Assembly: GCA_934725835.1 (NCBI GenBank)
Contig: CAKVCR010000114.1
Location: forward strand, 1-8,534
Length of the DNA stretch: 8,534 nt
Source of the DNA: an uncultured Odoribacter sp.
GTDB lineage: Bacteria; Bacteroidota; Bacteroidia; Bacteroidales; Marinifilaceae
Reading direction: 5' to 3'
The notes under the pieces are model-generated. The model did no database searches. It saw only the letters and a program-made list of their open reading frames with translations, and was not told the origin of the DNA. The translations under genes and the position numbers were made by a program. Positions 6,432 through 8,534 of the stretch are shown piece after piece; the stretch's first letter is position 1, and each line of letters starts with the position of its first letter.

Positions 6432-6836
6432 ATGAAACCAACACATATCGAACACATCGGTATTGCCGTTAAAAGTTTGGAAGAAGCTATTCCTTTCTAT
6501 GAAAAAGTTTTAGGTCTAGAATGTTATGCCGTAGAAGAAGTTGCAGACCAGAAGGTAAAAACTGCATTCTTCATGGTTGGTCAGACAAAAATTGAATTAT
6601 TGGAATCAACCGATCCAGAAGGACCTATCGGCAAATTCGTAGAGAAGAATGGAGGCGGTATGCACCACATGGCGTTCGCAGTAGAAGATGTTGCACAGGC
6701 ATTAAACGAAGCAGCAGAAGCAGGATGTCAGTTAATTGACAAAGCTCCTCGCAAAGGCGCAGAGGGATTAAAAATCGGCTTCTTGCACCCGAAATCAACG
6801 AACAGAGTGTTAACAGAACTTTGCGGTAAAAAATAA
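6432..6836 (+). CDS. mce: Methylmalonyl-CoA epimerase, 134 aa
   Basis: The enzyme interconverts (R)- and (S)-methylmalonyl-CoA in the cytoplasm, linking B12-dependent methylmalonyl-CoA mutase to the decarboxylase in succinate-propionate metabolism. It is a single vicinal-oxygen-chelate (glyoxalase-fold) chain of normal length. The opening HIEHIGIAVKSLEEAIPFYE supplies the first metal histidine (H8). KIELLE supplies E55, GGGMHHMAF (74-82) the second metal histidine (H78 or H79), and VLTELCG the catalytic-site glutamate E129. ATG 6432 gives the exact family N-terminus; no Shine-Dalgarno sequence is visible, as is usual in Bacteroidota. mmdA follows after a 140-nt spacer with a large hairpin. 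A consensus promoter lies upstream, and the neighbour confirms the pathway. Confidence 0.96.
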   Translation: MKPTHIEHIGIAVKSLEEAIPFYEKVLGLECYAVEEVADQKVKTAFFMVGQTKIELLESTDPEGPIGKFVEKNGGGMHHMAFAVEDVAQALNEAAEAGCQLIDKAPRKGAEGLKIGFLHPKSTNRVLTELCGKK

Positions 6837-6842
6837 ATAAGC

Positions 6843-6927
6843 TTGAAAATCAAATGACGTGAAGATGTGAAAATGTGATACCCACTAATAGAAGGCAATT
6901 TACATTTTCACATCTTCGAATTTTCAA
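6843..6927 (+). repeat. Large compound hairpin between mce and mmdA
   Basis: The inner arms GAAGATGTGAAAATGT (6861-6876) and ACATTTTCACATCTTC (6902-6917) are perfectly complementary over 16 bp around a 25-nt loop. Outer arms TTGAAAAT (6843-6850) and ATTTTCAA (6920-6927) add eight perfect pairs across an asymmetric 10/2-nt internal loop. It starts 7 nt after the mce stop codon. Only a mixed A/T stretch follows, so it is not a classical terminator. It could attenuate read-through, stabilise the 3' end of the mce message, or be a REP-like dispersed repeat. Confidence 0.78.
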
Positions 6928-6963
6928 ATCAGAGCATCTTTAAAAATAAATATTTTCAAATCA
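6920..6963 (+). repeat. 12-bp direct repeat next to the mce-mmdA hairpin
   Basis: ATTTTCAAATCA occurs at 6920-6931 and again at 6952-6963, 32 bp apart. The first copy overlaps the outer 3' arm of the hairpin, so the second could compete for the same 5' arm (TTGAAAAT, 6843-6850) and form an alternative fold ending just before the mmdA start codon. The switching idea is inference. Confidence 0.5.
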
Positions 6964-6976
6964 ACAATTCAATATT

Positions 6977-8534
6977 ATGGCCACAAATCAAGATAAAGTC
7001 AAAGAATTGATTGACTTACGTATCAAAGCTAAATTAGGAGGAGGAGAAAAGCGTATTGATTCTCAACACAAGAAAGGCAAATACACTGCACGTGAAAGAA
7101 TTGCCATGTTGCTTGATGAAGACAGCTTTGAAGAATTTGACATGTTTGTAACCCACCGTTGCAGCAACTTTGGAATGGAGAAAACCAAATTTTTAGGTGA
7201 TGGTGTTGTTACAGGACAAGGTACAGTAAACGGACGAGTAGTATTTGTATTTGCACAGGATTTCACCGTATTCGGTGGTGCTCTTTCAGAAATGTTGGCA
7301 CAAAAAATCTGTAAAGTAATGGATAAAGCCATGACTGTTGGTGCTCCTATCATTGGATTGAACGACTCAGGCGGTGCTCGTATTCAGGAAGGGGTTAATT
7401 CTTTAGCAGGATATGCGGAAATTTTCGAACGCAACATCTTGGCATCAGGAGTTATCCCACAGATTTCTGCAATTTTCGGTCCATGTGCCGGAGGAGCTGT
7501 ATATTCCCCAGCATTAACAGATTTTATCTTAATGACCGACCAAACATCTTACATGTTCGTAACTGGTCCTAAAGTTGTAAAAACAGTTACCGGGGAAGAT
7601 ATTACAACAGAAGATTTAGGTGGAGCAGAAGTTCACTCTACTAAGTCTGGAGTTTCTCATTTTATGGTTGAAAACGAAGAAGAAGGTATTAGCCTAATTC
7701 GTGATTTATTGTCATACTTGCCTTCCAACAACTTAGAGGAAGCTCCTATGACTGTATGCAAAGACCCGATTGACCGTTTGGAAGACAAATTGAACAGCTT
7801 GATTCCTGATAATCCAAACTTACCTTACAATATGTTGGAAGTTATCGAAGCTATTGTTGATAACGGTAAGTTCCTGGAAGTTCACAAACGCTATGCTCGC
7901 AATATCATTGTTGGTTTCTGCCGCATGGGAGGACGTTCAGTGGGTGTTATTGCCAACCAGCCAAGTTTCTATGCAGGAGTTTTGGACATTGAATCTTCTC
8001 GTAAAGCTGCTCGTTTCGTACGTTTCTGCGACTGCTTCAATATTCCTATTTTGACATTGGTCGATGTACCGGGATTCTTGCCAGGACGTGTTCAAGAATA
8101 TGGCGGTATCATTACTCATGGTGCAAAATTAATGTTTGCATACGGAGAAGCTACAGTACCTAAAGTAACCGTAACATTGCGTAAGTCTTATGGTGGAGCT
8201 CATGACGTTATGTCTTGTAAACAATTAAGAGGAGACTTCAACTATGCATGGCCGACAGCTCAGATTGCTGTAATGGGCGCTAAGGGAGCAATTGAAGTGC
8301 TGTATGGTAAAGAAGTAGCTGCCATCACAGATCCAGAAGAAAAAGCAAAATTCATTGCAGAAAAAGAAGAAGAGTACAACACGGCATTTGCTAACCCGTA
8401 CAAAGCAGCTTCCTATGGTTACATTGATGACGTTATTGAACCGCGCAACACTCGTTTCCGCGTAATTCGTGCATTCCAGTCATTACAGACAAAACGTGTA
8501 ACCAACCCGATGAAAAAACATTCTAATATACCTT
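6977..8534 (+). CDS. mmdA: Methylmalonyl-CoA decarboxylase alpha subunit / propionyl-CoA carboxylase beta-type carboxyltransferase (3' end just outside window)
   Basis: This acyl-CoA carboxyltransferase moves the carboxyl group of (S)-methylmalonyl-CoA to the biotin carrier, releasing propionyl-CoA. In Bacteroidota it usually works with a membrane Na+-pumping beta subunit and a biotin carrier protein. Translation from ATG 6977 gives 519 residues with no stop to the window edge. The last residues, NPMKKHSNIP, match the usual C-terminus of the family, so only one or two codons are probably missing. Crotonase-fold oxyanion and acyl-CoA motifs are visible in both halves: N129-DSGGARIQEG, FGPCAGGAVYSP (167-178), VDVPGFLPG (362-370) and YGGAHDVMS (405-413). 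It is the second gene of the mce operon. A catabolic propionyl-CoA carboxylase is the alternative reading, as the subunits are hard to tell apart. Genes downstream would decide. Confidence 0.94.
   Translation, partial: MATNQDKVKELIDLRIKAKLGGGEKRIDSQHKKGKYTARERIAMLLDEDSFEEFDMFVTHRCSNFGMEKTKFLGDGVVTGQGTVNGRVVFVFAQDFTVFGGALSEMLAQKICKVMDKAMTVGAPIIGLNDSGGARIQEGVNSLAGYAEIFERNILASGVIPQISAIFGPCAGGAVYSPALTDFILMTDQTSYMFVTGPKVVKTVTGEDITTEDLGGAEVHSTKSGVSHFMVENEEEGISLIRDLLSYLPSNNLEEAPMTVCKDPIDRLEDKLNSLIPDNPNLPYNMLEVIEAIVDNGKFLEVHKRYARNIIVGFCRMGGRSVGVIANQPSFYAGVLDIESSRKAARFVRFCDCFNIPILTLVDVPGFLPGRVQEYGGIITHGAKLMFAYGEATVPKVTVTLRKSYGGAHDVMSCKQLRGDFNYAWPTAQIAVMGAKGAIEVLYGKEVAAITDPEEKAKFIAEKEEEYNTAFANPYKAASYGYIDDVIEPRNTRFRVIRAFQSLQTKRVTNPMKKHSNIP

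Noticed and set aside
7063..7353. 96-codon minus-strand frame inside mmdA
   Set aside because: It is a shadow of the mmdA reading frame, which is confirmed by continuous family motifs.
7854..8119. Short frames on both strands inside mmdA (60-66 codons)
   Set aside because: Both are out of frame with, or opposite to, the carboxyltransferase coding sequence, which continues uninterrupted through this region.

Overview
The window looks like ordinary chromosomal housekeeping DNA from a member of the Bacteroidales (phylum Bacteroidota). Four things support this. The DNA is AT-rich. Six intergenic sites match or approach the Bacteroides primary-sigma promoter, TTTG-N19/20-TAnnTTTG. Start codons generally lack clear Shine-Dalgarno sequences. 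The gene content includes methylmalonyl-CoA epimerase followed by the carboxyltransferase subunit of methylmalonyl-CoA decarboxylase, which is the succinate-to-propionate route typical of the group. I cannot name the genus. I saw no insertion sequence, phage, CRISPR array, toxin-antitoxin pair or other defence-like locus.

Layout, left to right. At 1-134 (minus) is the start of an unrecognised, relatively GC-rich gene with its own promoter. A strong terminator at 241-278 separates it from a two-gene minus-strand unit at 310-1770: an EamA/DMT-type membrane transporter followed by a GNAT acetyltransferase. At 1878-2049 (plus) the initiator tRNA-fMet forms a complete single-gene unit with promoter, tRNA and terminator. 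At 2213-2380 (minus) tRNA-Arg(UCU) forms a second such unit. At 2479-4392 (minus) dnaN, the sliding clamp, is followed after 12 nt by a DEDDh 3'-5' exonuclease of the DnaQ/ExoX type. At 4676-6067 (minus) is aminopeptidase P. At 6068-6431 lies a divergent control region, and from 6432 to the right edge (plus) come mce and mmdA; the last few codons of mmdA fall outside the window.

How the genes work together. The clamp and the exonuclease are both replication or repair proteins and are probably co-transcribed. Mce interconverts the (R)- and (S)-methylmalonyl-CoA epimers, and MmdA starts the biotin-dependent decarboxylation to propionyl-CoA, so these two are consecutive steps of one pathway. The two tRNA units are independent.

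The most interesting signals are non-coding. Three TTAC...GTAA palindromes are packed over and next to the mce promoter. A 16-bp plus 8-bp compound hairpin lies between mce and mmdA. A 16-bp hairpin without a U-tract lies between dnaN and aminopeptidase P. None of these amounts to a demonstrated new system; they are candidate regulatory or repeat elements.
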